A stretch of 64,000 nucleotides of DNA, from positions 899,792 through 963,791 of the forward strand of contig NZ_NESL01000001.1 in assembly GCF_003063435.1 (NCBI RefSeq). The letters are read 5' to 3'. Below the pieces are notes generated by a model. The model searched no databases and had not been told where the DNA came from. It saw nothing but the letters and a program-made list of their open reading frames with translations. Origin of the DNA: Limnohabitans sp. 2KL-1. GTDB lineage: Bacteria; Pseudomonadota; Gammaproteobacteria; Burkholderiales; Burkholderiaceae_C. The first letter of the stretch is position 1; each line of letters begins with the position of its first letter. Below, one piece after another: positions 1 to 8,506 of the stretch. The position numbers and the translations under genes were made by a program.

Positions 1-4
1 CAAC

Positions 5-1297
5 ATGCTGCGCGCCACCGTGATGGCCGCTGTTTTTGCTGCAGGCTCGGCGGCTTGGGCGACCGATGGCTACTTTCCGCACGGTTTTGGGATGAAGTCA
101 AAAGGCATGGGCGGGGCCTCAGTCGCGGTGATCGACAACGCCTTTGCTGGCATCAACAATCCGGCCGCTTCTGTGTGGGCAGGACACCGTGCCGAAATTG
201 GAGTGGACGTTTTCAGTCCTAAGCGCAGCGCGGCGCGTTCGGCCCCTGGCTTTGGCGGCATGCTCGAAGGCGATGTGAAAAGCGATGGCAGTGCCTTTGC
301 TGTCCCAGAGTTTGCGTACAACACAAAAATAGATGATCGCAGAAGTTGGGGCGTTACCGTCTATGGCAACGGCGGCATGAACACTGAATACCCGGGTGGC
401 AATGTCATGTGCATGAACCCCAACACGGGTCAGCCTTACCAAGGCAATTTGCTGTGCGGTCAGGGCAAGCTGGGTGTTGACCTGATGCAACTGATCATTG
501 CTCCAACTTTCGGCTTCAAAATCGATGCACAGCATTCGGTGGGGGTATCTCCTCTGTTGGTGATGCAGCAATTCAAAGCCACTGGCTTGGATGCGTTTGC
601 TGGTTTTTCAATGGCGCCGGCGAAGGTCAGCAATACGGGAACAGAGCGCAGCACGGGCCTGGGTGTCCGTTTGGGTTATCTGGGACAGTTGACCGATACC
701 CTGAAGTTGGGTGTGACCTATTCACCCAAGATCAAGATGAGCAAATTCGACGAGTACGCCGGTTTGTTTGCGGATGCAGGCTCCTTTGACATTCCTGAGA
801 ACTACGCGCTGGGTCTCAATGTTCAGGTCACGCCAGCCGTGTCAGTGGCCGCTGATTACTCTCGCATCAACTACAGCGGCGTGACTTCCATTGGCAACGC
901 GATGAGCAATTTGATGGCGGGCAGCCCCATGGGTTCGCTCAATGGTCCTGGTTTTGGCTGGTCCGACGTCCATGTGTTGAAGTTGGGTGTTCAGTGGCAA
1001 GCCACACCGACCATGTTGCTGCGTGTTGGGTATAACCAGTCCACCAATCCGGTCAAACCCGAGAACGTGACCTTCAACATCCTGGCCCCCGGTGTGATCA
1101 AGCAGCACTACACCTTGGGCGGCACGTACGCATTGAGCAAGGCATCGGAGTTCACCTGGGCTTACATGTATGCACCCAAAAACACGGTGACCGGGGCGTC
1201 TATGTACAACGCCATGATGCCCGGCGCATCAGGCATCACCGAAACCGTGCGCATGTCTCAGCAATCGCTGGGTGTGCAATACGGCTGGAAGTTCTAA
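5..1297 (+). CDS. FadL/OmpP1-family outer-membrane transport protein
   Basis: Predicted 14-stranded outer-membrane beta-barrel of the FadL/TodX/OmpP1 family, which lets hydrophobic substrates such as fatty acids or hydrocarbons cross the outer membrane. The N-terminus looks like a Sec signal peptide ending near AAWA, directly followed by the family-typical start of the mature protein (DGYFPHGFGMKSKGMGGAS, glycine-rich hatch segment). The 430-residue length and the C-terminal aromatic-ending strand (VQYGWKF) fit the family. The ATG lies only 5 bases from the window edge, so the true start could be upstream. A strong inverted repeat follows the stop. It is separate from the sox genes downstream; a substrate cannot be named from sequence. 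Confidence 0.85.
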   Translation: MLRATVMAAVFAAGSAAWATDGYFPHGFGMKSKGMGGASVAVIDNAFAGINNPAASVWAGHRAEIGVDVFSPKRSAARSAPGFGGMLEGDVKSDGSAFAVPEFAYNTKIDDRRSWGVTVYGNGGMNTEYPGGNVMCMNPNTGQPYQGNLLCGQGKLGVDLMQLIIAPTFGFKIDAQHSVGVSPLLVMQQFKATGLDAFAGFSMAPAKVSNTGTERSTGLGVRLGYLGQLTDTLKLGVTYSPKIKMSKFDEYAGLFADAGSFDIPENYALGLNVQVTPAVSVAADYSRINYSGVTSIGNAMSNLMAGSPMGSLNGPGFGWSDVHVLKLGVQWQATPTMLLRVGYNQSTNPVKPENVTFNILAPGVIKQHYTLGGTYALSKASEFTWAYMYAPKNTVTGASMYNAMMPGASGITETVRMSQQSLGVQYGWKF

Positions 1298-1310
1298 GGT
1301 TGTAATGGAA

Positions 1311-1342
1311 AGCATCTGATCATCCTTTTTTGATCAGATGCT
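1311..1342. terminator. Perfect 12-bp inverted repeat after the porin gene, probable terminator
   Basis: Arms AGCATCTGATCA (1311-1322) and TGATCAGATGCT (1331-1342) are perfectly complementary around a T-rich 8-nt loop. It begins 13 bases after the stop codon. There is no T-tract after the second arm, so it is a stable 3'-end hairpin rather than a textbook intrinsic terminator. Confidence 0.55.
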
Positions 1343-1384
1343 CGGGTTGGTGTAATCCCTGATTCATGTTTATCGTTTGACGTA

Positions 1385-1406
1385 TATATTCATACATCCG
1401 AATATA
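1385..1406. promoter_or_regulatory. Candidate operator of the ArsR-type regulator
   Basis: Perfect inverted repeat TATATTC (1385-1391) / GAATATA (1400-1406) with an 8-bp spacer, 22 bp before the regulator's start codon. The AT-rich dyad has the size and spacing of ArsR/SmtB-family operators (family knowledge). Binding is an inference. Confidence 0.55.
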
Positions 1407-1428
1407 AAGATTTAATGAAAATAGCAGC

Positions 1429-1758
1429 ATGGCAGACGAGACCGATGAAGTATTTGACAAGGCAGCAGATCTGTTTGCTGTCATGTCGACACCGATTCGC
1501 TTGCGGATCATCAGTCAGTTGTGCCAGGGGGAAAAGAACGTGGGGCAGTTACTTGAAAACATTGGCGTACCCCAGCCGAATATGTCTCAGCACTTGAATA
1601 TTTTGTTTCGCTCGGGCGTGTTGGGCAAGCGCCGTCAGGGTGCTCAGATGTTTTATCGAATTGCAGACGAAACTGCAGCGAAGGTTTGTCGTGCGGTCTG
1701 TACGCAACTGGCCATCGGTGTGGTTGAAAAGGATCAAATTAACAAGGAGTTTGTGTGA
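1429..1758 (+). CDS. ArsR-family transcriptional regulator of the sox cluster
   Basis: A 109-residue winged-helix regulator of the ArsR/SmtB family. Residues about 20-75 form the helix-turn-helix (STPIRLRIISQL ... PQPNMSQHLNILFRSGVL) and a wing (KRRQGAQMFYRIAD). It lacks the classical ELCV metal motif. It has cysteines at 32, 87 and 91; a widely separated pair of this kind is what SqrR/BigR/YgaV persulfide-sensing members use. The stop overlaps the GTG start of soxC (GTGA), so it is translationally coupled to the sox genes. A perfect dyad lies just upstream, suggesting autoregulation and control of sox by thiosulfate or sulfane sulfur. The family call is sure; the signal is inferred. Confidence 0.85.
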   Translation: MADETDEVFDKAADLFAVMSTPIRLRIISQLCQGEKNVGQLLENIGVPQPNMSQHLNILFRSGVLGKRRQGAQMFYRIADETAAKVCRAVCTQLAIGVVEKDQINKEFV

Positions 1759-3119
1759 ACGCAGACAGTATCCAATCAGGAAGGGTGCAAAAAGCACCTG
1801 AAAATTTCCTGACCCAAAATGGGATCAAGGAGGTCTTTGCCGAAGGCAAAAAAGGCCGCAGAGATTTCATTCGCAACGCATTTGCGGCTGCGGCAGCAGG
1901 CGCAGCAGCACCCATGGTGTTGGCGCAAGGCAACCCTGTGCCGACCGAGGGCGGCGATCCGAACATCTTGAATTTGCCAGAGCATGCGACCAACCTGGGT
2001 CAGGGTGTGGCGGTTGAAGGTTATGGCAAGCCCTCCAAATTCGAGGCAAACTTGCAGCGCCGTCAAAGCCCGGGCTTGACGCAAACCACCCAAGCCTCGG
2101 TGTCTTTTGCGCCATTGCAGTCCCTGTTTGGCATCGTGACGCCCAGTGGCTTGCATTTCGAGCGTCACCACCAAGGCTGGTGGGACATCGATCCGTCCAA
2201 GCACCGCTTCATGATCAACGGCATGGTCAAAAAGAACATGGTGTTCACCATGGACGAGATCATGCGTTTGCCGTCGGTTTCGCGTTTCCACTTCATTGAG
2301 TGTGGCGCCAACACCGCGGTTGACTGGGGCAACGTGGCGGTGCCTACGGTGCAATACACGCACGGCATGTTGTCTTGCAGCGAGTTCACGGGCGTGCCCC
2401 TGATCACCTTGCTCGAGCTGGCCGGTGCCGACCTGAAAAATGGCAAGTTTGTGCTGGCCGAAGGCGGTGACGGTTCCTCCATGACACGAACCATTCCGAT
2501 GAGTTTGATCACGTCGGGAGAAGTGATCGTGGCCTACGGCCAAAACGGCGAAATGTTGCGTCCGGAAAACGGCTACCCGCTGCGTCTGGTGGTGCCAGGC
2601 GTTCAGGGTGTGAGCTGGGTTAAGTACCTGCGCCGTGTCGAAGTCGGCGACAAACCTTACGCAGCCAAAGACGAGGCCATTCACTACATCGATTTGCAGC
2701 CGGGTGGCTTGCACCGCCAATACACCAACATCCAGGAAGTCAAGAGTGTGGTCACCACACCTTCTGGTGGCCAGGTGTTGCTGGACAAAGGTTTTTACAA
2801 CATCACGGGCCTGGCTTGGTCGGGCAAGGGCAAGATCAAGCGCGTGGACGTGTCCACCGATGGCGGACGCAACTGGCGTCAGGCGCGGCTGGAAACCCCC
2901 GTTTTGTCCAAAGCTCTGTCCCGTTTCAATATCGACTGGGTGTGGGACGGCAAGCCCGCCATCATCCAAAGTCGCGCACAAGACGAAACAGGCCATGTGC
3001 AACCCACATACCAGCAGTTGCGCGCCGTTCGCGGTACCCGCTCCATTTATCACAACAACGCCATCCAGTCGTGGTTGGTGCAGGAAAACGGTGAGGTGAA
3101 AAATGTCCAGGTTTCGTGA
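1755..3119 (+). CDS. soxC: SoxC, sulfane dehydrogenase molybdopterin subunit
   Basis: Molybdenum-cofactor subunit of sulfane dehydrogenase SoxCD, which oxidises the sulfane sulfur held on SoxY in the periplasmic Sox cycle. A twin-arginine signal is visible (KKGRRDFIRNAFAAAAAG), as expected for a folded Moco enzyme exported by Tat. The body is a sulfite-oxidase-type oxidoreductase domain (RFHFIECGANTAVDWGN, then SCSEFTGVPL with the likely Mo-ligating cysteine) followed by a Mo-co dimerisation domain (KRVDVSTDGGRNWRQARLE). The start is GTG at 1755, chosen because it overlaps the regulator stop and has AAGGAG just upstream. Length 454 aa is normal. It overlaps soxD by 17 bp. Confidence 0.95.
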   Translation: MNADSIQSGRVQKAPENFLTQNGIKEVFAEGKKGRRDFIRNAFAAAAAGAAAPMVLAQGNPVPTEGGDPNILNLPEHATNLGQGVAVEGYGKPSKFEANLQRRQSPGLTQTTQASVSFAPLQSLFGIVTPSGLHFERHHQGWWDIDPSKHRFMINGMVKKNMVFTMDEIMRLPSVSRFHFIECGANTAVDWGNVAVPTVQYTHGMLSCSEFTGVPLITLLELAGADLKNGKFVLAEGGDGSSMTRTIPMSLITSGEVIVAYGQNGEMLRPENGYPLRLVVPGVQGVSWVKYLRRVEVGDKPYAAKDEAIHYIDLQPGGLHRQYTNIQEVKSVVTTPSGGQVLLDKGFYNITGLAWSGKGKIKRVDVSTDGGRNWRQARLETPVLSKALSRFNIDWVWDGKPAIIQSRAQDETGHVQPTYQQLRAVRGTRSIYHNNAIQSWLVQENGEVKNVQVS

Positions 3120-4185
3120 AGCCTTTTTAACGGCGGCTTTGTTGGCGATGGCCACTTGGGCTTCGGCGCAAAACACCCCCTATCCCGGTGTGGGCCGTGT
3201 TGCCACACCCAAAGAAGTCGCCAAGTGGGACATTGATGTGCGTGCAGACTTCAAGGGCCTGCCAGCAGGTTCTGGCTCGGTGGCCAAAGGTCAGGATGTA
3301 TGGGAGGGAAAATGCGCCCAATGTCATGGTGTGTTCGGCGAATCGGGTGAGGTGTTCAGCCCCCTGATTGGTGGCACAACCGCACAAGACATCAAGACAG
3401 GGCGTGTCGCCAACCTCAACCGTTCGGACTATCCTGGCCGTACGACCATCATGAAAGTGTCGACGGTCTCCACCTTGTGGGATTACATCAACCGCGCCAT
3501 GCCCTGGACCAGCCCTAAATCGCTCAGCACGGAAGAGGTCTATGCGGTCACAGCTTTCTTGCTCAACTTGGCGAACATCGTGCCGGACAACTATGTCTTG
3601 TCGGACCAGAACATCGCCGAAGTGCAAGAACGCATGCCCAATCGAAACGGCATGACCACACAGCACGCCATGTGGCCCGGCAAGGAGTTTGGTGGCACCG
3701 TTCAGCCCGATACTGTCAACAAGATCTGCATGAAAGATTGCACACCCGAGCCCAAGCTGGCGTCTTTCCTGCCTGACTTTGCACGCAATGCCCACGGTAA
3801 TTTGGCCGAGCAAAACCGCATCGTGGGCCCGCAGCGTGGCGCCGACACCACCCGACCTGAACCCAAGGCGGGAGCCGTGGTGTCTGCAGCACAAACTGCC
3901 GCCCCAGCCATAGCGCCCAAGCCAGAAAACGCCGAAGCCAAAGCCGCCATTGCGTTGTTGAACAAGCACAGCTGCACCGCCTGCCATGGCGTGGACAAGA
4001 AAATTGTCGGACCGGGTTTCAATGAAATCGCCAAAAAGCACGCCGGTAAAGTGGATTACCTGGCAGGCAAAATCAAGGCGGGTGGTTCAGGTGTTTGGGG
4101 GCCGATCCCCATGCCGGCACAAGGGCTGCCCGATGCAGATGCCAAAAAGATTGCCGAATGGATTTCCAAAGGGGCCAGCAAGTGA
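3103..4185 (+). CDS. soxD: SoxD, dihaem cytochrome c subunit of sulfane dehydrogenase
   Basis: Periplasmic dihaem cytochrome c that takes electrons from SoxC and passes them to the respiratory chain. An N-terminal Sec signal (to about residue 23, AWASAQ) precedes two haem-binding motifs, CAQCH at residues 71-75 and CTACH at 291-295. Between them is an alanine/proline-rich linker (around residues 240-285). It overlaps the 3' end of soxC, as in other soxCD pairs. The C-terminal cytochrome domain resembles the short class I c-type cytochromes (KKIVGPGFNEIAKKHAGK). Length 360 aa is usual. Confidence 0.94.
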   Translation: MSRFREAFLTAALLAMATWASAQNTPYPGVGRVATPKEVAKWDIDVRADFKGLPAGSGSVAKGQDVWEGKCAQCHGVFGESGEVFSPLIGGTTAQDIKTGRVANLNRSDYPGRTTIMKVSTVSTLWDYINRAMPWTSPKSLSTEEVYAVTAFLLNLANIVPDNYVLSDQNIAEVQERMPNRNGMTTQHAMWPGKEFGGTVQPDTVNKICMKDCTPEPKLASFLPDFARNAHGNLAEQNRIVGPQRGADTTRPEPKAGAVVSAAQTAAPAIAPKPENAEAKAAIALLNKHSCTACHGVDKKIVGPGFNEIAKKHAGKVDYLAGKIKAGGSGVWGPIPMPAQGLPDADAKKIAEWISKGASK

Positions 4186-4255
4186 CAAGGGGATAATCCC
4201 GTTGAACTTGTGAACCAGTTTCATTAGCATCATTCAATCACAAAGGAGATTTCAG

Positions 4256-4711
4256 ATGCAAACACGTCGCGAGACACTCAAGCAAAGCGCTGTCGTGGCC
4301 GGTTTGCTGGCTTCGGCTGGCTTTCCCCAGTTCGCACATGCCGCTTTCAACAAGGCGGCTTTTGATGCCAAGTCCGTGCAAGACGCTGTCAAAGCCTATG
4401 GCGCAGCCAGCTTGGCCGAAAGCAAGGACGTCACCATCACCGGTCCAGACATCGCAGAAAACGGTGCTGTGGTGCCTTTGGGTGCCAGCACTTCATTGCC
4501 CGGTGTCAAGCAGTTGCTGATCTTGGTCGAGAAAAACCCGGCCGCTTTGGTGGCCATGTTCCAAGTCAGCGATGCAGTAGACGCCAACTTTGCCACCCGC
4601 GCCAAGATGGGCCAATCTTCGGATGTGTACGCTGTGGCCATCATGGCCGACGGCAAGGCACTGTGGGCCAAAAAAGAAGTGAAGGTCACATTGGGGGGCT
4701 GCGGCGGTTAA
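4256..4711 (+). CDS. soxY: SoxY, sulfur-carrier subunit
   Basis: Carrier protein that holds sulfur intermediates covalently on a C-terminal cysteine during thiosulfate oxidation. The diagnostic swinging arm GGCGG is present at the extreme C-terminus (carrier cysteine about residue 149 of 151). The N-terminus has a twin-arginine-like export signal (TRRETLKQSAVVAGLLAS, cleavage near AHA), which would export SoxY together with leaderless SoxZ. A good AAGGAG ribosome site precedes the ATG. It is 70 bp downstream of soxD and 52 bp upstream of soxZ. Confidence 0.96.
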   Translation: MQTRRETLKQSAVVAGLLASAGFPQFAHAAFNKAAFDAKSVQDAVKAYGAASLAESKDVTITGPDIAENGAVVPLGASTSLPGVKQLLILVEKNPAALVAMFQVSDAVDANFATRAKMGQSSDVYAVAIMADGKALWAKKEVKVTLGGCGG

Positions 4712-4763
4712 GCCCGGTCTTCAACGCCTTCAAAACATTCACCGAAAGATTTAGGAGAGAAAA

Positions 4764-5075
4764 ATGGCAGATCCAATGCGCATTCGTGCCCAAGCCGCTG
4801 GCGACAAAGCAACCGTTCGTGTGCTCATGAGCCACGAAATGGAATCCGGTCAGCGCAAAGACGCTTCCGGCAAAACCGTGCCTGCCTGGTTCATCCAGGA
4901 AGTCACCGCTTCGCTCAATGGCAAGCCCGTGCTGGCCGCAGAATGGGGCCCCGCCGTGTCAAAGAACCCGTTCATGCAGTTCGCCATCAAGGGGGCCAAG
5001 GCGGGTGACAAGGTGGCCGTGACCTGGAAAGACAACAAGGGCGACACCCGTACCGACGAAGCCACCGTATCCTGA
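4764..5075 (+). CDS. soxZ: SoxZ, SoxY partner
   Basis: A 103-residue immunoglobulin-like partner of SoxY. It has no signal peptide, consistent with piggy-back export with SoxY. Family features seen are ADPMRIRAQAAGDKATVRVL, the central MESGQRKDASGK loop and NPFMQFAIKGAKAGDKVAVTWKD near the C-terminus. AGGAG lies close upstream of the ATG. A strong terminator follows 19 bp after the stop, so soxYZ could end a sub-operon and be made in excess over the catalytic proteins. Confidence 0.96.
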   Translation: MADPMRIRAQAAGDKATVRVLMSHEMESGQRKDASGKTVPAWFIQEVTASLNGKPVLAAEWGPAVSKNPFMQFAIKGAKAGDKVAVTWKDNKGDTRTDEATVS

Positions 5076-5094
5076 GCCTGCAGGTGCGGTAACC

Positions 5095-5123
5095 AGGGTG
5101 AAGTTGCGTTCTTCACCCTTTTT
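5095..5123 (+). terminator. Intrinsic terminator between soxZ and soxA
   Basis: Perfect 9-bp stem AGGGTGAAG (5095-5103) / CTTCACCCT (5111-5119) with a 7-nt loop, running into a T-tract at 5119-5123. It lies inside the sox cluster, so transcription into soxAXB must read through or restart. Confidence 0.8.
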
Positions 5124-5154
5124 CGTTTGATACCCATCCCCCCTTGAGGTGACC

Positions 5155-5958
5155 ATGAGAAAAGCCATTCACATTTCAATTGCTGCTGCACTGGCCTGGT
5201 CTTTTGTGCCCGCCATGGCGCAAAAAACCGCCAGCCAGGGCATTGACGAATACCGCGCCATGCTGGCCGACGGTAATCCCGCCGAGCTGTTTGAAGCCAA
5301 AGGCGAAGACCTTTGGAAACAAGCCAGAGGCCCCAAAAAGGTTTCGCTTGAAAAGTGCGATCTGGGCAAAGGCGCTGGCGTTGTGAAAGGGGCTTTTGTC
5401 GAGTTGCCTCGTTACTTTGCCGACACGCAGCGCGTGCAAGACCTGGAGTCGCGCCTGCTGACCTGCATGGAAACCTTGCAAGGATTCAACGCGGCAGAAA
5501 TCGCCAAGACGCCGTTTGGCCGCGGCGAAATGGCCAATGTGACTGCTTTGGCCACCTGGATCTCTGCCGAATCCAAGGGGCTCAGGTTCAACCTGTCCCA
5601 AGCCCATTCGCAAGAAAAAACGTTTTATGAAGTGGGCAAGCGCCTGTTCTTCCAGCGTGGCGGACCTCACGACTTTTCCTGCGCTTCTTGCCATGGCGAA
5701 GAAGGCAAACGCATCCGTTTGCAGGATCTGCCCGTCCTGACCAAGAACCCCGGAGATGGTTTGGGTTTTGCAGCCTGGCCCGCATACCGCGTTTCCAACG
5801 GTCAGATGTGGAGCATGCAACTGCGCCTGAACGACTGCTACCGGCAACAGCGTTTCCCTTACCCCGGCTTTGCCAGTGATGCGACCATTGCCCTGGCCAC
5901 GTACCTGGGTGTGAATGCCAAGGGCGCGGCTTCGGTGGCTCCCGCCATCAAGCGTTGA
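5155..5958 (+). CDS. soxA: SoxA, c-type cytochrome of the SoxAX complex
   Basis: Catalytic subunit of SoxAX (L-cysteine S-thiosulfotransferase), which joins thiosulfate to the SoxY cysteine. ATG at 5155 is preferred (GAGGTG just upstream); GTG at 5149 is an alternative. Sec signal to about residue 22 (AMA). Only one haem motif is present, CASCH at 176-180. The N-terminal domain keeps two lone cysteines (C68, C104) in place of a first haem site, so this is a monohaem SoxA. The likely active-site/haem-ligand cysteine is C228 in LRLNDCYRQQRFPYPG. soxX follows after 18 bp. Confidence 0.94.
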   Translation: MRKAIHISIAAALAWSFVPAMAQKTASQGIDEYRAMLADGNPAELFEAKGEDLWKQARGPKKVSLEKCDLGKGAGVVKGAFVELPRYFADTQRVQDLESRLLTCMETLQGFNAAEIAKTPFGRGEMANVTALATWISAESKGLRFNLSQAHSQEKTFYEVGKRLFFQRGGPHDFSCASCHGEEGKRIRLQDLPVLTKNPGDGLGFAAWPAYRVSNGQMWSMQLRLNDCYRQQRFPYPGFASDATIALATYLGVNAKGAASVAPAIKR

Positions 5959-5976
5959 TCTGATCAGGAGACCTTC

Positions 5977-6633
5977 ATGAACAAAAAGACTTCAATTGTG
6001 TTGGCCAGCCTGACCGCCGCTGTGGTGGCTGCCGGTTGTGCCTCGGCCCCTTCCGTGGCCGAACTCAATGCCTTGACCGACCAGATTGTCAAAGCCTCCT
6101 TCCGCGACCAAGGGCCTGTCAAAGTCGAGCGCATCACCGCCACCGATGCAACCAACCGCGCTTGCAGCGAAGCCGATGTGGCCGGCAAGCCACTCGATGA
6201 AAAGACGGCCAAGGCGCTGGAAGAGGCCAACCTGAAAACCATCAAATGGCCATCGGACGGCCAATTCATCGGGGACTGGAAGCAAGGCGAAGCCATTGCC
6301 CAAAGTGGCCGCGGCCTGACCTGGACGGACGATGCCAAAACCGCCAATGGCGGCAATTGTTATAACTGCCATCAGATCAGCAAGGAAGAAATCTCCTATG
6401 GCACGATTGGCCCCAGCCTTTACAACTACGGCAAGATCCGTGGTGTGTCCGATCCTGCCAGCCCTGCCAGCAAAGCCATTGTGGAATACACCTGGGGCAA
6501 GATCTGGAATGCCAAGGCCTACAACGCCTGCTCGAACATGCCACGTGCTGGCCACATGGGCATTCTGAACGAGTCGCAGGTGCGGCACATCGTGGGCTTG
6601 TTGCTCGATCCCAAGTCACCCGTCAACCAGTGA
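5977..6633 (+). CDS. soxX: SoxX, c-type cytochrome of the SoxAX complex
   Basis: Monohaem partner of SoxA and first electron acceptor of the SoxAX reaction. One haem motif, CYNCH at residues 128-132, with a possible distal methionine in NMPRAGHMGIL near the C-terminus. Unusually, the N-terminus carries a lipobox-like sequence (AAVVAAGCASAPS, cysteine 21), suggesting it may be a lipoprotein rather than soluble. The region between the signal and the haem motif is about 100 residues, so this is the longer SoxX form (218 aa). An intrinsic terminator follows directly. Confidence 0.93.
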   Translation: MNKKTSIVLASLTAAVVAAGCASAPSVAELNALTDQIVKASFRDQGPVKVERITATDATNRACSEADVAGKPLDEKTAKALEEANLKTIKWPSDGQFIGDWKQGEAIAQSGRGLTWTDDAKTANGGNCYNCHQISKEEISYGTIGPSLYNYGKIRGVSDPASPASKAIVEYTWGKIWNAKAYNACSNMPRAGHMGILNESQVRHIVGLLLDPKSPVNQ

Positions 6634-6640
6634 TTTCTAA

Positions 6641-6664
6641 AACCCGGCTGGTCCGGGTTTTTTT
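6641..6664 (+). terminator. Intrinsic terminator after soxX
   Basis: Stem AACCCGG (6641-6647) / CCGGGTT (6653-6659) with a 5-nt loop, followed by Ts to 6664. It is only 28 bp before the soxB start, so soxB probably depends on read-through or on its own promoter. Confidence 0.8.
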
Positions 6665-6691
6665 GGTCAACATATATCAGTGATTGCAAAT

Positions 6692-8428
6692 ATGAACCTC
6701 ACCAAACGCGAATTTATCCAGGTCATGGGCGCGGGCACCATGGCCGGCATGAGCATGGGCAAGTTTTCTGAAGCCAGTGCGGCCACAGCAGCCCATGGGC
6801 TGTACGACATTCCCAAATTCGGCAACGTGTCCTTTTTGCACATGACCGATTGCCATGCGCAGCTCAAACCCATTTATTTCCGGGAACCCAGCATCAACAT
6901 GGGCATTGGCACCATGCAGGGCAATTTGCCGCATCTGGTGGGCGAGCATTTGTTGCAAGTGGCCAAGATCCGGCCCGGCACGGCTGAAGCCCACGCCTTG
7001 ACTTATCTGGATTATGAAAAAGCCGCCCGGCGCTATGGCAAGGTGGGGGGCTTTGCACACTTGGCCACGTTGGTCAAACGCATGAAGGCCAGCCGCCCCG
7101 GGGCCTTGTTGCTCGATGGCGGCGACACTTGGCAAGGTTCGGGCACCAGCCTGTGGACCAACGGGCAGGACATGGTCGATGCGTGCAAGTTGCTGGGCGT
7201 GGACGTGATGACCGGTCACTGGGAGTTCACCCTGGGCATGGCGCGCGTGAAGGAAATCGTCGAGAAAGATTTTGCGGGCAAAGTCGATTTCGTGGCGCAA
7301 AACGTCAAGACCAATGACTTTGGTGACCCTGTGTTCAAGCCCTATGTCATCCGCGAGATCAATGGCGTGCCTTGCGCCATCATTGGCCAGGCCTTTCCCT
7401 ACACCCCGATCGCCAACCCGCGCTATATGGTGGCCGATTGGGAGTTCGGCATCCAGGACCAGAACATGCAGAAAATGGTCGATGAAGCCCGAGGCAAAGG
7501 GGCGCAGGTGGTGGTGGTCATCAGCCACAACGGCATGGATGTGGACCTCAAGATGGCCAGCCGTGTCAGCGGCATTGACGCCATCATGGGCGGTCACACG
7601 CATGACGGCATGCCGGTGGCCAGCATCGTCTCCAACAAAGGCGGCAAGACCATCGTCACCAACGCGGGATCGAACGGCAAGTTTCTGGGGGTGCTGGACT
7701 TCGATGTCAAAGACAAGAAAGTCAGCGATTTCCGCTACAAGCTGCTGCCCGTGTTCTCCAACATGCTGCCCGCCGACAAGGAGATGGATGCCCTGATCAC
7801 CAAGATCCGCGCACCTTACGAAAGCAAGTTGGCTGAGCAACTGGGTGTCTCCGAGGGGCTGCTGTACCGCCGAGGCAACTTCAACGGCACGGGCGACCAG
7901 TTGCTGGTCGATGCGCTGCTCGATGTTCAGGGGGCCGAGATCGCGTTCTCTCCCGGTTTCCGCTGGGGCACGTCCTTGCTGCCGGGCCAGGCCATCACGC
8001 GTGAATGGTTGCTCGACATGACGGCCACCACGTATTCGTACGCCACCGTGACCGAGATGACCGGTGAGACCCTCAAGACGGTGCTGGAAGACGTGGCCGA
8101 TAACCTCTTCAACCCCGACCCTTATTACCAGCAAGGCGGCGACATGGTGCGCGTTGGGGGCATGAGTTACAGCTGCAACCCGGTGGGCACCATCGGCAAC
8201 CGGATTGGCGACATGCGCCTGAATGGCCAGCTGATCGATGCAGGCAAAAAATACAAAGTGGCCGGTTGGGCACCCGTGGCCGAAGAGGCCCGCAACCAGG
8301 GCAACAAGCAAATCTGGGAAGTGGTGGAGACATGGCTCAAGACGCAGCCTGGTGGGCGCGTCAAGCCGCGCAAGCTCAATGCCCCCAAGATCCTGGGCGG
8401 CTTGCCCAACAAGGGCTATGCCGCATGA
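6692..8428 (+). CDS. soxB: SoxB, thiosulfohydrolase
   Basis: Manganese-dependent hydrolase that releases the terminal sulfone of SoxY-bound intermediates as sulfate. It belongs to the calcineurin/5'-nucleotidase fold. Metal-binding motifs visible in order are FLHMTDCHAQLKP, LLLDGGDTWQGSGTS, VVVISHNGMDVDL and IMGGHTHDGMP, followed by a 5'-nucleotidase C-terminal domain. The N-terminal MNLTKREFIQVMGAGTMAG is the standard SoxB twin-type signal start, so ATG 6692 is preferred over the in-frame GTG at 6680. About 578 aa, normal length. It lies just behind the terminator following soxX. Confidence 0.95.
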   Translation: MNLTKREFIQVMGAGTMAGMSMGKFSEASAATAAHGLYDIPKFGNVSFLHMTDCHAQLKPIYFREPSINMGIGTMQGNLPHLVGEHLLQVAKIRPGTAEAHALTYLDYEKAARRYGKVGGFAHLATLVKRMKASRPGALLLDGGDTWQGSGTSLWTNGQDMVDACKLLGVDVMTGHWEFTLGMARVKEIVEKDFAGKVDFVAQNVKTNDFGDPVFKPYVIREINGVPCAIIGQAFPYTPIANPRYMVADWEFGIQDQNMQKMVDEARGKGAQVVVVISHNGMDVDLKMASRVSGIDAIMGGHTHDGMPVASIVSNKGGKTIVTNAGSNGKFLGVLDFDVKDKKVSDFRYKLLPVFSNMLPADKEMDALITKIRAPYESKLAEQLGVSEGLLYRRGNFNGTGDQLLVDALLDVQGAEIAFSPGFRWGTSLLPGQAITREWLLDMTATTYSYATVTEMTGETLKTVLEDVADNLFNPDPYYQQGGDMVRVGGMSYSCNPVGTIGNRIGDMRLNGQLIDAGKKYKVAGWAPVAEEARNQGNKQIWEVVETWLKTQPGGRVKPRKLNAPKILGGLPNKGYAA

Positions 8429-8506
8429 GGCGAGTCTGTCGGCCTGCACGTCTTGAAATGCAGTTCTGACACGCTTGCTGGTGCTGTTGTAAAGAGAAAA
8501 TTGCAC

